Source: Cryobacterium sp. M96
Lineage (GTDB): Bacteria > Actinomycetota > Actinomycetes > Actinomycetales > Microbacteriaceae
Direction of reading: 5' to 3'
NCBI RefSeq assembly: GCF_002929845.1
Contig: NZ_PJJS01000044.1
Location: 43,416 to 107,415, forward strand
DNA length: 64,000 nucleotides
Shown here piece after piece: positions 1 to 8,359 of the stretch. The translations under genes and the position numbers were made by a program. Each line of letters starts with the position of its first letter. Within the stretch, counting starts at the first letter, position 1. The notes beneath the pieces are model-generated. The model did not search any database. It saw only the letters and a list, made by a program, of their open reading frames with translations, and was not told the DNA's origin.

Positions 1-1
1 G

Positions 2-175
2 GGCAAGGAGAACAATCCGGTCCTGGGCAAGACGTACACCGACGACGACCTCCTGCGGTTCATCACGAACATCTACGCGGTACTGCTCACCCGTGGCATC
101 CGGGGGACCTACGTGTATGTCTGCGACCCCGCGCTTCGCGCCTATCTGCGGGGATTCATCCCGATCGCTGTGTAG
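2..175 (+). CDS. C-terminal end of a DUF2075-type protein (partial)
   Basis: An open frame enters from the left edge and stops at a TAG. The visible 57 residues include the block YAVLLTRGIRGTYVYVCD followed by LRAYL. This resembles the C-terminus of DUF2075 / Schlafen-like P-loop proteins, which often carry a GIY-YIG or helicase-type N-terminal part; that part lies outside the window. The function cannot be settled from this tail. The gene ends about 150 bases before the next one, on the same strand. The family call rests on motif recall only. Confidence 0.6.
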   Translation, partial: GKENNPVLGKTYTDDDLLRFITNIYAVLLTRGIRGTYVYVCDPALRAYLRGFIPIAV

Positions 176-328
176 CTGCTCCCGATTCCTCGCGGTCGAC
201 ATGAGTCGGTACGGGAAACGTCGCTGGGTCGCTCTGGTCCCCCGTTCTGGGGTGTTCGCCCGGTCTCCGACCATTCCCTGCCTCCAGTAGATTTCAAACA
301 GTCGTGTCTGCACTCGGGGTAGAGGGCA

Positions 329-1678
329 GTGAAAATGGGGGATCAGATGATGAAATTCGGCAGGCAAAAACCGGAGCCAGCGAAGCCACTGATCGACACG
401 TCGTCGACAGCCGAAAAGAAGGCGTCCAAGCCGACTCTCAGCACCTGGGTCCTCGGTGGCCTGGTCGCTTTCTTCGCTCTGATGTACGCCATCCTCGGCG
501 GATTCCCCGCAATTCTCGTCATTCTGGGAATGGCGGCTCTGGTGACGGGTGTGTACGCGATCTCTGGTCGCCGGCCGTGGGCATCCGTATCAGCCCGCAA
601 GACAACTGCGATCGCGGTGGCGGCCAGCCTTGTCTTCTTCATCTCCGGTGGGGTCGCTGCCGCGGCGCCAGGTGCAGCGGAAACTGCCTTGGCCGGGCAG
701 CCCACCGCCAGTGCGACGCCGAGCGCAACTCCCATCCCAAGCCCAAGCCCAACGCCAACACCCGGACCGGAATTCTCCGAAGAAGCGCCGGTCGACCCCA
801 CAACAGTCACCGCGGCGACTGAGGGCGCGTCGGTCGTAGTTGTCGATACAAGCTCCACCGACACCACGGCACTAACGCTCCTCGCAACCATCCCCGTCAA
901 GGGAAAGGCCGCGAAGACCGGCTACGAGCGCACTGGCATGTTCGGCTCCGCCTGGATCGACGTGGACCGAAACGGATGCGACACCCGAAACGACATCCTC
1001 TCTCGGGACTTGAACCCCACCACCAAGTCAGGCACCTGCCGGGTGATGACCGGTTACCTCGTTTCGCCCTACACCGCCACGCCAATCGCCTTCGTTCGCG
1101 GGCAGGACACCTCAGCTCTCGTGCAGATCGACCACGTCGTGGCTCTGTCGAATGCGTGGCAGACGGGCGCTCAGCAGCTCACTCAGGCTCAGCGTGTTTC
1201 TCTGGCCAACGATCCCCTCAATCTGCTCGCCGTCGATGGCCGCTCCAACGCCCAGAAGGGCGACGGCGACACCGCAACCTGGTTGCCCTCGAACAAGGCA
1301 ATCCGCTGCAGCTATGTTGCCCGTCAGGTGTCCGTCAAGGCAACATATGGTCTGTGGGTGACTCAGGCTGAGCACGACGCGATGACCCGCGTCCTCGGCT
1401 CTTGCACTGGTGAAAAGGCACTGACCTCCTCGTTCACGCCTGCGCCAGCTCCGGTTGTTGTCGCCCCTCCTGCGCCGGCTCCTGTCGTCGTGGCCCCTGA
1501 ACCTGCTCCGGCACCGGCACCTGCCCCTGCCCCTGCCCCTGCGCCGGCACCAGTCGACGTCTACTACGAGAACTGCGATGCTGTGCGCGCTGCGGGAGCG
1601 GCCCCGATCTCCGAGGGATCGCCGGGTTTCCAGCCCAAGTTTGACCGCGACAAGGACGGCATCGGCTGCGACGCCTAA
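329..1678 (+). CDS. Membrane-anchored or secreted HNH nuclease (DUF1524) with excalibur tail
   Basis: The protein has up to 449 residues. Two or three hydrophobic segments lie near residues 30-105, followed by a Ser/Thr/Pro-rich linker. A DUF1524/GmrSD-like HNH domain covers about residues 190-355, with the metal-finger core QIDHVVALSNAW (D268-H269) and the trailing NDPLNLLAVDG and NAQKGD blocks. A long Pro-Ala repeat then leads to an excalibur calcium-binding module at about 412-449 that ends in FDRDKDGIGCDA. In this family the nuclease domain cleaves DNA, and secreted forms are thought to act outside the membrane. The start is uncertain: GTG 329 lies too close to the purine-rich stretch at 321-326, while ATG 335 or ATG 347 (behind GGGGGA) are better spaced. 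It stands alone, with no obvious partner. Confidence 0.8.
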   Translation: MKMGDQMMKFGRQKPEPAKPLIDTSSTAEKKASKPTLSTWVLGGLVAFFALMYAILGGFPAILVILGMAALVTGVYAISGRRPWASVSARKTTAIAVAASLVFFISGGVAAAAPGAAETALAGQPTASATPSATPIPSPSPTPTPGPEFSEEAPVDPTTVTAATEGASVVVVDTSSTDTTALTLLATIPVKGKAAKTGYERTGMFGSAWIDVDRNGCDTRNDILSRDLNPTTKSGTCRVMTGYLVSPYTATPIAFVRGQDTSALVQIDHVVALSNAWQTGAQQLTQAQRVSLANDPLNLLAVDGRSNAQKGDGDTATWLPSNKAIRCSYVARQVSVKATYGLWVTQAEHDAMTRVLGSCTGEKALTSSFTPAPAPVVVAPPAPAPVVVAPEPAPAPAPAPAPAPAPAPVDVYYENCDAVRAAGAAPISEGSPGFQPKFDRDKDGIGCDA

Positions 1679-2572
1679 TGGATTAAAGGCTGACCAGGTG
1701 AGTGTGTGCGGGCAGCCTGCAGGTGAGAGATGTGACGGCAGCGACCTATTCTCAGACGCTCCAGCCGCCGATGGTGAGCCGCTTCCTTGAACTCTTGGAG
1801 GCTGTGGATGATCTCCTCTTCGAGGCGATCGAGCCGGTCCGTCAGAAACTGATTGAAAAACTAGGCGGGTCGGATCGTGCCGCGATGGTTGCCAGGGGAG
1901 TCCGCCCGCGTGTGATCAACGCGTCGGATGCTGACTTCGATCCGCGAACCAAGCGATTGCCCTATCCCACTTCGAACAAGCTGCACTGGACGTCGACGCC
2001 GCTGAGCGGCGAATAGATTCGCGCCTCGCGCAGGGTCCGATCCGAGACAGTGGTCAGGCGCTGGCCTTCCTGGAGGAAAACAATGAGGGCTGTGGAGGAA
2101 ATGGAGCTCCACCTTCACCGACGATCCTCTCCCTGCTGTCTTTCGCAAACGGCCCACAGAACATCGATCCGAAGGCACTTGCGGTATGTCGAGTTCCAGG
2201 ACCGCCACTGGCTCGTTGGCGCGTTCAGGAACACCACTATTGCGCATTCCCATCACGGAACACCGCCAAAGAGCGCCAAAGTCATTCACCTCCTCGTCAA
2301 TCATCGCCAGGTCACTCCAGACGACGTCAGAAGCTCACTCTCATCCTCCCGCCCGTTTGCGGCCGACAGTACTGCTTGCCGTCAACGGGCTGCCACGAGC
2401 GCGAGTTAGTCGCTGCGTATATTCCAAGTGATCGCTTGGCAATTCTCACGTTGGTCGAGGCCTTCAAACATTCATCGGCAGTGGGCTTGCGATGATTTGA
2501 GAGACCGTCAATACTGGCGACGTCGGCACCATCCCCGACCCACGTCGTCGGGCTCAGCAGGGGGAAGGTCGC
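1679..2572. other. Gene-poor stretch with a degraded ORF and repeat part A
   Basis: No convincing gene is visible. A 104-codon plus-strand frame at 1702-2016 has an acidic helical middle but no family that I recognise and no ribosome site. From about 2004 to 2162 the sequence matches part A of the dispersed repeat seen again at 33113-33265, and in part at 27110-27170 (shared words include TCGCGCCTCGCGC and GTGGTCAGGCGCTGGCCTTCC). The rest, up to the lipoprotein start, shows nothing I can name. Confidence 0.5.
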
Positions 2573-3115
2573 ATGCGCACACCATTCTCATTCGGAACAG
2601 TCACGATATTCGTGATTCTTGCGCTGGTGCTTTCGGGATGCGGTGGAGGCAGGATCATAACCACTGGCGCAGACGATGCTGCTCGCGCGGCGGCAAACCT
2701 TATTCGTGGGGGCGCGGACGACGGTGCGCGCGGGGCGGCCGTCGTCTTGCTCAATACCAGCATCGATGACGCGGCAGCCTTTCGGGGCGCGGCGGCCGCG
2801 GCAGTTGATGACGCCATTCAGGCTCCACGCTGGACTCAGTTCAAGTCGCAGTTCGCTGCGAAGGTGCGGGTGACGCGCGAAAGCCGGTTGTGCGACCCAG
2901 TGATCGATCTGGTCTTCGCAGAAGATCACGAGGAAGTGATCGCTGCGCTGAGGGCGCTCGCTGGAGAGGCTGGTGCCCGAGATGATGGGCAGGAGCTCTA
3001 TGAAGACACGGTCGCCTTGATCGAAATCTGGGAGGATTTCGACCCAACTGAACCGGACAAAACATATCTCGCAGTTGGTACTGCGCTATTTCAGGACCTT
3101 TATTGCGCTGGCTGA
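2573..3115 (+). CDS. Small alanine-rich lipoprotein of unknown function
   Basis: The 180-residue protein starts at ATG 2573, after GGGGAAGG at suitable spacing. A hydrophobic signal ends in the lipobox LSGC, with the lipidated cysteine at residue 23. The next 60 residues are rich in Ala, Asp and Gly (repeated DDAARAAA-like units), probably a helical or flexible spacer. The C-terminal half is an acidic helical domain with two cysteines (in RLCDP and LYCAG) that could pair. I do not recognise the family. It is probably tethered to the outer face of the membrane. It lies between the HNH nuclease and the patatin gene with no operon link. Confidence 0.7.
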   Translation: MRTPFSFGTVTIFVILALVLSGCGGGRIITTGADDAARAAANLIRGGADDGARGAAVVLLNTSIDDAAAFRGAAAAAVDDAIQAPRWTQFKSQFAAKVRVTRESRLCDPVIDLVFAEDHEEVIAALRALAGEAGARDDGQELYEDTVALIEIWEDFDPTEPDKTYLAVGTALFQDLYCAG

Positions 3116-3474
3116 GGCAGCTAGGCCACCGGAACACCGACCACTCGGAGTTGAGGTCAAAATCGACTACGCAAACTTTCGGTCCTTCGTGCTCGATCGA
3201 ATGCGGAATTCGCAGGTCGACTTCACTGCTTGATAACAGGAGCCTCTGCATGCAGAATGACGGCCGCCCGTGTTCTAACAGCGGGGCAACACTGCGTGCT
3301 GGAGCAACGAACCTATGGCAACGGTGGCATCCGCTTGGGGGTAAAAAGTGATGACAAGATCGTCACCCGACGGAACGAGTAGATGGAGAAGTCCCTCAAA
3401 GCGAGTCGAAACACGTGAAGGCAGTACGCGAGATTTGGTTTAGCCGGAGCAAAGCTTGGGAACGTTGAGAGGGG
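3116..3474. other. Non-coding stretch upstream of the patatin-like gene
   Basis: Small frames exist on both strands, but none has a ribosome site or a recognisable product. The A/T-richer part at 3340-3470 probably holds the promoter of the patatin-like gene. I see no clear palindrome or terminator. Confidence 0.4.
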
Positions 3475-6400
3475 ATGCTTGTGGAACAGCGAAGCGAACA
3501 TGTCGAGGGAGCGTTCCTTTTGACTCTCGGGCGCACACGGAAGCTAGAAGATGCGCTTCCTGACGCGGCTGACGTCGTACTGCTCGACGCGGCAGCGTTG
3601 GCCGCGACCTACCCCGTGGGAAGTAATGAGCCCGCGACCGGACCATTCGGACGAACCCTCCGCATCGCATTAGCAATGAAGGGGGGAGTCAGCCTGGCTG
3701 TGTGGATCGGCGGGGCCGTGGCCGAGCTAGATGTCCTTCGCCGGATTCGCCTGATCGGAGAGCCGGCGAATCCGCGCGCCGTCCTCCTCGCTACTTGGGC
3801 AAGAGGTCAGGAAAAGCAAGTGGCCATCGCGCAGCTGCAGTTAATTGAACGTGCGACCGTGTACGCGGAGCTGCTGGCTTCAAGAGGCTATGACGAAGTT
3901 GAGTTCGACGTGCTCGCAGGCGCCAGCGCAGGTGGCCTGAACGCGGTGATGTATGGGGTCGCGCAGCGCGTCGGCGTTACAACGGACAAAATCTTAGAGG
4001 TATGGCAGGAAAGCGGGGACATCTGGAACCTGTTTCGTGGCCGCGGCGTAAAGAGCATCGACTCCGTCCTGCGAGGCGACGAGTATTTCTGGGGCGCAAT
4101 GCAAGGAGCTTTGAGGGATCTATACGACGCGCCGCACCACAGCGCATTGGTCGCTCCAGTGTCCGTCGACCTGTCTGCCACAGTGATCGATGGCGAAGAG
4201 AGCAGTGAGCGCGGAACTAGGGAAGGTAAAGCCCACTTCCATTTTTCAGGAGGAACAGATACGTGCATGCCGGGGCGTCTCATCCCTGACCACGAGACGA
4301 ATCGCAAAGATGCGAATGCCGCCCTGGAACGACTGGCGTACGCGGCACGCACCACGTCGTCCTTCCCAGGAGCTTTCGAGCCCGCAAAGATCTATTCAGG
4401 CGTAGCCGCCGCGGAACTCGGGTCGGTCGATATGCGAGAGGCATTCCATGCCCACCGTAAGACGAGAGTTACCCAGCCGGATGGTACGCACCTGGATCCG
4501 TTCAGAGTCGTTGACGGTGGCGTCACCGATAACGTGCCAATCGACCGGGCACTTCGTGCGATCCGCCATCGCCCAGCTGACCGCTACGTCAATAGGGCGT
4601 TGGTGTACTTAGACCCGAGCCCCAAGCTGGAATTCGACGGGCTGATCCGCCCGACGGCATACGCCGGGCGTCCGCCGAGTCTGCAGGAAAACGGTAGCGA
4701 AATCAACGTGCCCGATCCGCGGTCATCATTTCTGGCTGTCATCTTCACTGCTCTCGGCCACATGCTTGGTCGCGAGTCGAAAGATGACGAGGTCGAAGGC
4801 GTCGAGCGCTTCCGCAGAACCCTTTTCTTAGAACAAGGCAAGGACGAGCTGTTCGCCCCGATTACTGAGGAACCTATCAGCCGCACCGGTGGCGGTAATC
4901 CCGTCCATGTCTCGCGCGCCTATGCCCGCTTCCGCTCTGTTGCGGATCTTGATCTTCTTACTGAGGTGCTCGTCCAACCTTCCCTCTGGCAATTGACGTC
5001 AAAGTCACCGCGCGCCGAGCACCGAGGCTGGAGCCGCGAGGACCTGGGTGGTCTGGAACCCATTTTCTTGGACCACATCGGCCGAAATCTCGATGCTGGC
5101 CAACTCGAGGGCGTCTGCACCGGTTTTCAAGCGGCCGTTGACGCCTGCAGGTGCATGATTTCCTGGATTCGAGCAATAGAAGATGGGGCCTTCTGGTCTG
5201 GGGGTGGTATCGCGAACCTGGACGGCACGGTCTGGGCCGCCTCTGGAGCGGCACGGGTTCGGCGCGCCTTGCGCGCCAAACTTCACGACCAGCTTGGAGC
5301 GGCGCTGATTGATCGTGACGAGGCGATCATGCAAGTTCTCAAAGGGGCCGACTCATGCGCGCCACCCTTAGGCGATCAAATCTTGCCACGGTTTCTCGCG
5401 GAGAAAGTCGTTGAAGCGTGGCTGAAGTATGGAAATGCGATACCGAGCGACGCCTCCAGATGGGACACGCTAGATTCCCTGCTTGAGGATCTCCGCGCTG
5501 TCTCACTGGCACTTGACGATCACGAAGGCAATTCGCCGACAGCGGTGGAGGAGCGTGGAGACAGGTTGCGCACCACTGACTGGGCGCAATCGCCATGGTC
5601 AGGCATCGGGCGGACCCCCAGCTCGTTCAAGGCTCGCGATCTCGCGCCGCTCGTTGCAGCACGGGGGATGCCGATGGCGATGCCAGCAATGCGGTACGAA
5701 GACATCACGGCTGCCGAAACTCGGCGGGACCCCGGGGCCTACCGCGCGTTGATGGAAGCTCAGATGATCAACGGCTATCGGAGCCTTCTCAAGCTGAGCC
5801 TAAAGGATGCGAAACAGCTCGCGCCAGAAGGTACCGGGACGGAAGAGGCCGCGCTGCCGGTTGGGGTTCAAACCGAGTCAGTGAGCGAAAGCGTTCGTCG
5901 GCTCATGCCGACAGACGAGATAAGCCCCCGTACGAAGCTAGCGGGGATGGGGTTAGCGAATTTCGCGGGCTTCCTGAGCGGTGATTGGCGAACCAATGAT
6001 TGGTGGTGGGGACGTCTCGACGCAGCACAGGGTGCAATCAACGTACTCGAGTCACTCAATCCGGTCGAAGACAGCCCCTGCTCGGCACGCCCGTGCCCGA
6101 GACAAGACGCCGAAACGGCAGTTCTCGACGAGTGGCGCCTAACCGGGGGTGGCAACGTCCCTAAGGGACGGGAAGAATTTCAGTCCTCGATCGGCGCGAA
6201 CATTGCCGGGCTCGCCTCGCTTGAGCCGAGTTACAGGGTTGCGGTTACCTCACGATTGATCCGCCTGGCGTCGCGAGCTATAGTCCGGGGATCATCGAAG
6301 TTCGCGCCACAACGGATCTCGCTATGGCTGCTACGTCCGCTCCTTGTATTTATGCCGGCGTTGCTGGATCCTCCGCGCATCGCTATTGTTTTTGCTCTGA

Positions 6401-7263
6401 TCGTGATGCCCCTACTCGTTGCAGTCCCTGGAGGGCAGTCGAATGATCTCGGTGGCTGGATCGCCGCCCTCGCCCTCGCCATTTTCAGCGTGGCCACCGT
6501 CATCATCTCCTTCACTGAACGTCTCCGGCGGACTCACGCATTAGCTGCCGCCATCGATACGACACGTATGAAGTGTGTTCGGGATGCTATCCAGCGGGCG
6601 GGTTGGGTCGGCGCCGGATACGCGCTGGCAGCACTGATCACAGCCGCCGGTGCGCTGTGGATCCTCGCCACTACCGAGAAGCAACAGCCGCTTGTCTGGG
6701 TGATGCTTGGTGCCGCCTTGATTCTTTCGCTTTTCGCGAGGTCAAGATTTCTTGTACCGATGGTGCCTAGTGGTCACAGTCCGGTGCGATCGATAGTCGG
6801 CGTCCTGGTAGCTATCGCGATCGTCGCGGTCGCATGGCTCTTCAGCTGGATGAGCAACGGCAGTGAAGGGGAGATGGAATATTGGTTCCTCGCCCTTCTC
6901 GCATCGGCGACGGGCACGTCGGTGGCTCTCGCCCTCATGCTCGGGTGGCTTACTGGCCTCGAGAAACAGGCTTGCGGTAAACGGCAGAGTCGATTCCCGC
7001 GGCTCATCGGTCTCGGCGTGCTCACCTTCACAGCTGTGCTGTGCGGCATTGTCTCCGGCTCCCCGTTTATCGTCCCGCTCCTTAGCCAGCAAGATTGGGT
7101 GTCCCCCGCCATTCCGGCCCTTATCGCGTTCTGGGCGTGGGGTACGGCACTGTGGTGGATGCCAGCGTGGCTTCAACCTGAATACGCGCCCAGCGACACA
7201 ACCGCCACTCGAAAACCACCGAGAGAGCGCCAGATAAATGTGGCAATCACCAGCGACCTGTAG
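3475..7263 (+). CDS. Large patatin-like phospholipase with multi-span C-terminus
   Basis: The protein has 1262 residues, far longer than a typical bacterial patatin of about 300. The lipase signature is complete: the glycine-rich oxyanion loop MKGGVSLAVWIGG (68-80), the nucleophile elbow GASAGG with Ser151, and the catalytic aspartate in DGGVTDN (Asp347). This matches the long actinobacterial patatin-related family. Residues of about 600-950 have no motif I recognise. About seven hydrophobic segments follow at 955-1245, so the catalytic part is probably held at the membrane. The family hydrolyses acyl esters of phospholipids. ATG 3475 lies directly against GAGAGGGG, so GTG 3481, six bases further in, may be the true start. 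No partner gene is obvious. Confidence 0.85.
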   Translation: MLVEQRSEHVEGAFLLTLGRTRKLEDALPDAADVVLLDAAALAATYPVGSNEPATGPFGRTLRIALAMKGGVSLAVWIGGAVAELDVLRRIRLIGEPANPRAVLLATWARGQEKQVAIAQLQLIERATVYAELLASRGYDEVEFDVLAGASAGGLNAVMYGVAQRVGVTTDKILEVWQESGDIWNLFRGRGVKSIDSVLRGDEYFWGAMQGALRDLYDAPHHSALVAPVSVDLSATVIDGEESSERGTREGKAHFHFSGGTDTCMPGRLIPDHETNRKDANAALERLAYAARTTSSFPGAFEPAKIYSGVAAAELGSVDMREAFHAHRKTRVTQPDGTHLDPFRVVDGGVTDNVPIDRALRAIRHRPADRYVNRALVYLDPSPKLEFDGLIRPTAYAGRPPSLQENGSEINVPDPRSSFLAVIFTALGHMLGRESKDDEVEGVERFRRTLFLEQGKDELFAPITEEPISRTGGGNPVHVSRAYARFRSVADLDLLTEVLVQPSLWQLTSKSPRAEHRGWSREDLGGLEPIFLDHIGRNLDAGQLEGVCTGFQAAVDACRCMISWIRAIEDGAFWSGGGIANLDGTVWAASGAARVRRALRAKLHDQLGAALIDRDEAIMQVLKGADSCAPPLGDQILPRFLAEKVVEAWLKYGNAIPSDASRWDTLDSLLEDLRAVSLALDDHEGNSPTAVEERGDRLRTTDWAQSPWSGIGRTPSSFKARDLAPLVAARGMPMAMPAMRYEDITAAETRRDPGAYRALMEAQMINGYRSLLKLSLKDAKQLAPEGTGTEEAALPVGVQTESVSESVRRLMPTDEISPRTKLAGMGLANFAGFLSGDWRTNDWWWGRLDAAQGAINVLESLNPVEDSPCSARPCPRQDAETAVLDEWRLTGGGNVPKGREEFQSSIGANIAGLASLEPSYRVAVTSRLIRLASRAIVRGSSKFAPQRISLWLLRPLLVFMPALLDPPRIAIVFALIVMPLLVAVPGGQSNDLGGWIAALALAIFSVATVIISFTERLRRTHALAAAIDTTRMKCVRDAIQRAGWVGAGYALAALITAAGALWILATTEKQQPLVWVMLGAALILSLFARSRFLVPMVPSGHSPVRSIVGVLVAIAIVAVAWLFSWMSNGSEGEMEYWFLALLASATGTSVALALMLGWLTGLEKQACGKRQSRFPRLIGLGVLTFTAVLCGIVSGSPFIVPLLSQQDWVSPAIPALIAFWAWGTALWWMPAWLQPEYAPSDTTATRKPPRERQINVAITSDL

Positions 7264-7671
7264 ACGCTGCCAGCAGTGAGGCAGCTCACAATTCCGCTTC
7301 GACCGGCTTTGGTCACGCCGTACCAGCGGGTGCCGGAGGCCGACATCGAAGCGGACGTTTCTACGGCGGCTGTTGAAACCCAAGAAAAGGGTGCGGGCCC
7401 CGGACTCGGTGAACTCGTGGCTGAGACTCTCATCCTCTCGCCCGAAGACGAGAAAAATGCCCTTCGAACAGCGCAATAGCTGAATCTTCCTTTGAAATGC
7501 GACATGGCGCGACCGGTGACTGCGGCCGCCGCCTCTAACGCTGCCGCAACCGCGGCTGTCCCTATCCCCATTTCGGATGCAGCCGCACTTGCGCCGATCC
7601 AGGTGGTGATGAGGGGACGTATCCCCGCCAGCCACGATCTTGAGTTGAAGGCGATGCGCTCGGGGACCGCA
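7264..7671. other. Stretch with only doubtful small ORFs
   Basis: A 67-codon frame (7276-7479, GTG start) begins just after the patatin gene. Its acidic C-terminus (GELVAETLILSPEDEKNA) looks protein-like, but it has no ribosome site. A 62-codon Ala-rich frame follows at 7492-7680, and an opposing 132-codon frame covers most of the same bases. I cannot decide between them and claim none as a gene. Confidence 0.3.
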
Positions 7672-8114
7672 GAAACGTGACAAGACGACTTTCAGACGCT
7701 CGGGGCAGGGGCACCGAGCTCAGCGACTAGGTCCGGCTCAGCGCTTCCTCATCGGCCGCAGCATTCTTCTGCACGGCGAACTGGGTCCGGTGCAATTCCT
7801 CGTACCGCCCACCCACAGCCAGCAGTTCCTCGTGCGTACCGCGCTCCACGATCGAGCCGTCCTCAACCACGAGGATCAGGTCTGCGCTGCGGATGGTGGA
7901 GAGGCGGTGTGCGATCACCATCGCCGTCCGTCCCTTGAGCGCCTCGCTGAGCGCCGCCTGCACGGCGGCCTCAGACGTAGAGTCCAGCGCCGCCGTCGCC
8001 TCGTCGAGAATGACGACGCGCGGCTGGGCGAGCAGGAGCCTCGCGATGGTCATCCGCTGGCGCTCACCCCCGGACAGCCGGTAGCCACGCTCTCCGACCA
8101 TGGTGTCCAGCTGG
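7672..8114 (-). pseudogene. Duplicated 3' end of the ABC exporter gene
   Basis: About 443 bases repeat 10265-10709 with few differences, including the last 20 or so codons, the stop codon (7727-7729) and about 55 bases beyond it. The coding part holds the ABC signature LSGGERQRM, the Walker B region [12 protein letters not shown] and the H-loop AHRLST, but not Walker A or the membrane domain. It cannot make a working transporter. Homology stops abruptly at 8114 (8115 onwards differs from the intact gene) and the dispersed repeat begins about 25 bases later. The fhs gene lies between this copy and the intact gene. Confidence 0.9.
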
Positions 8115-8138
8115 CGGTCCTGTAACCACGAGGGAGGA

Positions 8139-8200
8139 AACGGTCCGGTCGAAACAAAAAGAAATCGCTCTTGAGCGATACTCAGGAGAGATTTCTGGTT
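8139..8200. repeat. Dispersed repeat part B, divergent copy with hairpin
   Basis: The words CGGTCCGGTCGAAACAAAAA and AAATCGCTC, followed by ATTTCTGGTT, match copies at 26840-26910, 33296-33360 and 62110-62172. The hairpin arms here (8162-8175 and 8181-8194) have mismatches that the others lack, so this is a decayed copy. It sits exactly at the broken edge of the duplicated exporter fragment. Confidence 0.8.
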
Positions 8201-8359
8201 GCTGATGTTGTTGGGTGTGTTCGCGGGAACGATTCTCGAGGTGCCGCGCGATTTGGCCGGTTCCGCACGGTTTCGGGCGCGTCACATTGGGGGAGGGCGC
8301 ATGAGCAGCTACGCCGGGGACGATCGAGGTATCACCGGCAGCCCGGCCGGGTCCGCCGA

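Noticed and set aside
720..770. Tandem-like CAAGCCCAAGCCC stretch
   Set aside because: It is the Pro/Ser/Thr linker of the same protein, not a CRISPR or regulatory repeat.
1480..1560. Repetitive CCTGCCCCTGCC-like DNA in the HNH gene
   Set aside because: It codes for a Pro-Ala linker within the reading frame. It is not a separate repeat element.
2004..2162. Possible small RNA from repeat part A
   Set aside because: It recurs in different surroundings without a conserved promoter or hairpin, so I treat it only as a repeat.
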